Origin: UBA4582 sp047630175
GTDB taxonomy: Bacteria > Pseudomonadota > Gammaproteobacteria > Pseudomonadales > Azotimanducaceae
Direction: 5' to 3'
Length of the DNA stretch: 64,000 bases
NCBI GenBank assembly: GCA_047630175.1
Contig: JBLHVI010000004.1
Span: 1-64,000 of the forward strand
A program made the position numbers and the translations under genes. The notes beneath the pieces are model-generated. The model was not told the origin of the DNA. It saw only the letters and a list, made by a program, of their open reading frames with translations, and made no database searches. Shown piece by piece: positions 62,704 to 64,000 of this stretch (the first letter of the stretch is position 1; the number at the start of each line of letters is the position of its first letter).

Positions 62704-63093
62704 TTACTCACCCCGAATCGCCTTCAGCAAACCGCGGAATTTTCCGTTCAAGAACGTAAAACTGGACTGGAATTCCACGGCGTTACGCATGTAAGCAGAC
62801 TCCTCAAACTCGGCATCAACGGTATTGCCATCAATGGACGGCTGCATAGGTTGGCGGTAGAGCTGCTGGTTACTGCCAGATCGCGTGGTGCGATTAATGT
62901 GACCCGCATGAGTAGTCTTTAGTGGCGCGCTAGCCAGGCTGCGGTCGAGCATGTCCTTGAAGCGAATATCCCGGGCCTTAAAACCAGGCGTGTCGGCATT
63001 AATTAAGTTATTGGCGAGGATTTCTGCTCGCGCAGTGCGAAAGCGCAGAGCGTCTGCGTGTATGCCGAGGGCTTTGTCGAAGCTGATAGTCAC
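62704..63093 (-). CDS. flgB: FlgB, proximal rod protein
   Basis: Rod subunit, 129 residues. Markers: ALRFRTARAEILANNLINAD followed by TPGFKARDIRFKDML, and the C-terminal VDAEFEESAYMRNAVEFQSS. First gene of flgBCDEFG, downstream of a sigma-54 promoter. Confidence 0.98.
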   Translation of the reverse strand: MTISFDKALGIHADALRFRTARAEILANNLINADTPGFKARDIRFKDMLDRSLASAPLKTTHAGHINRTTRSGSNQQLYRQPMQPSIDGNTVDAEFEESAYMRNAVEFQSSFTFLNGKFRGLLKAIRGE

Positions 63094-63131
63094 TGAGGCG
63101 ATCCACTCTTGTTAATTCTTAAATGACTAAG

Positions 63132-63147
63132 AGCAAACCTTGTGCCA
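63132..63147 (-). promoter_or_regulatory. sigma-54 promoter of flgBCDEFG
   Basis: The minus strand reads TGGCACAAGGTTTGCT: GG-N10-GC, a full TGGCAC -24 element and TTTGCT at -12. Predicted start is about 63121, roughly 28 nt before the flgB ATG. Confidence 0.9.
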
Positions 63148-63218
63148 ACTCATGGAGGCACTTTTTATCTATTGTATTTCAATGGCTTAGGATTTTAGGA
63201 AAGCGCAGGAAGAACGAA

Positions 63219-63238
63219 ATCGGCAAGAGGCTGCCGAT
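63219..63238 (-). terminator. intrinsic terminator of cheV
   Basis: On the minus strand ATCGGCA-GCCTCT-TGCCGAT forms a perfect 7-bp GC-rich stem followed by the T-rich TTCGTTCTT. It lies about 60 bp past the cheV stop, before the flgB promoter. Confidence 0.7.
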
Positions 63239-63300
63239 GGTGTGGCAACCCCTACGGCAACATGAGGGCACCGCCTTTGCTAACGATTAGCGAGGCTACC

Positions 63301-64000
63301 TTAGCTGAGCATTGCAGATATTCTCGTCGCCAACTCTTCGACACGAAATTTAGCGAGAAAATCGTCGGCGCCAACTTTCTTAACCATATCAATATTAAAT
63401 ACACCAGACAGGGACGTATGCAGCAGCACGAATAGGTTTCGCGTGCGCGGATCGCCTTTGAGCTCCGCCGTCAGCGTATAACCGTCCATCTCTGGCATTT
63501 CGACATCCGAGATCACCATCAAGTAGTGTTCCGTCACGTCGATCCCTTGATCAAGCAGGCGATGGATGTGGTCCAGCGCGGCTCTGCCGCCTTTTTCGAT
63601 ATCACATTCTAAACCCAGCTGTTCAGCGGTGCGTGTGATTTGTCGGCGGGCCACCGAAGAGTCATCAACAACTAGCACCCTACCTTTGAATTGACCAATT
63701 TCGACCGGGTTCTTCGCCAAAATATCTGCGGGCACGTCTTCTGGTATTGGCACTATTTCAGCAATGATTTTCTCTACATCGATAATCTCAATCAGCTGCC
63801 CTTCATGATGCGTGACCGCTGTTAAATAGCTATTGAGGCCAGAACCCGCCGGTGGGGGTAATACCTCCTCCCAGTTTTTATTAATGATACGATCCACCGA
63901 GTCCACTAAAAACCCCTGAATATGCTTATTATACTCAGTGATTATGACCAAATGGTCTTCCGGGCAATCGATGAAAGACATGCCCACAGAGGCACCCATA
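63301..64000 (-). CDS. cheV: CheV, chemotaxis coupling protein with receiver domain (cut by window edge)
   Basis: The last 233 or so codons of CheV. The upstream part is the CheW-like domain (IQGFLVDSVDRIINKNWEEV, LTAVTHHEGQLIEIIDVEKI). The C-terminal receiver domain has VLVVDDSSVARRQITRTAEQ, acceptor Asp in VISDVEMPEMDGYTL and Lys in LAKFRVEEL. It continues beyond the window. In Pseudomonas-type loci cheR often follows cheV before flgB; here flgB comes next. Confidence 0.95.
   Translation of the reverse strand, partial: MGASVGMSFIDCPEDHLVIITEYNKHIQGFLVDSVDRIINKNWEEVLPPPAGSGLNSYLTAVTHHEGQLIEIIDVEKIIAEIVPIPEDVPADILAKNPVEIGQFKGRVLVVDDSSVARRQITRTAEQLGLECDIEKGGRAALDHIHRLLDQGIDVTEHYLMVISDVEMPEMDGYTLTAELKGDPRTRNLFVLLHTSLSGVFNIDMVKKVGADDFLAKFRVEELATRISAMLS

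Overview
The window is most of the polar-flagellum locus of a gammaproteobacterium, probably marine and aerobic. The evidence is the Pseudomonas/Marinobacter-style hierarchy: FleQ, FleS/FleR and FlhF, class II operons behind -24/-12 (sigma-54) promoters, flagellin behind a sigma-28 promoter, and an HptB/HsbR/HsbA-type partner-switching module next to fliK. No rRNA, tRNA, CRISPR array or intact insertion sequence was seen. Almost all flagellar genes are on the minus strand, so transcription runs from high to low coordinates.

Layout from high to low coordinates: cheV (cut by the window edge); flgBCDEFG and flgHIJKL (63.1-48.8 kb); an alpha/beta hydrolase; a plus-strand pair divergent from flagellin (FliT-like protein, TPR-methyltransferase); fliC-flaG-fliD (45.1-35.6 kb); a roughly 10-kb block of mostly non-flagellar genes (35.5-25.9 kb) separating fliD from fliS; fliS-fliT-fleQ; fleS-fleR; fliEFGHIJ; a decayed chemotaxis operon (STAS-cheY-cheA remnants, 14.2-13.4 kb); hsbA-hsbR-hptB; fliK; fliLMNOPQR-flhB; flhA; and the start of flhF.

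What stands out: (1) Flagellin is about 1998 residues, and the hook (FlgE, 1319), hook-filament junction (FlgK, 1011) and cap (FliD, 942) are also roughly two to three times the usual size. They carry Flagellin_IN-like repeats, and one module is shared by FlgE and FlgK. This suggests coordinated enlargement of the exterior of the flagellum. (2) Two paralogous TPR-methyltransferases bracket the fliC-flaG-fliD cluster. One has a sigma-54 promoter, so a role in flagellin modification is plausible. (3) An AhpD/carboxymuconolactone-decarboxylase-like gene has a single in-frame TGA exactly at the second position of its CxxC motif, followed by a SECIS-like hairpin: a predicted selenoprotein. (4) Between fleQ and fleS a sigma-54 promoter is predicted to start transcription at the first base of a 126-nt element that is closed by a 13-bp terminal stem and shows several small hairpins with GGA loops. 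It looks like a CsrA/RsmA-binding leader or sponge RNA. (5) Seven good sigma-54 and two sigma-28 promoters can be read by eye and give a transcription map of the locus.

Functional assignments come from recognising family motifs in the translated frames. No database search was possible.
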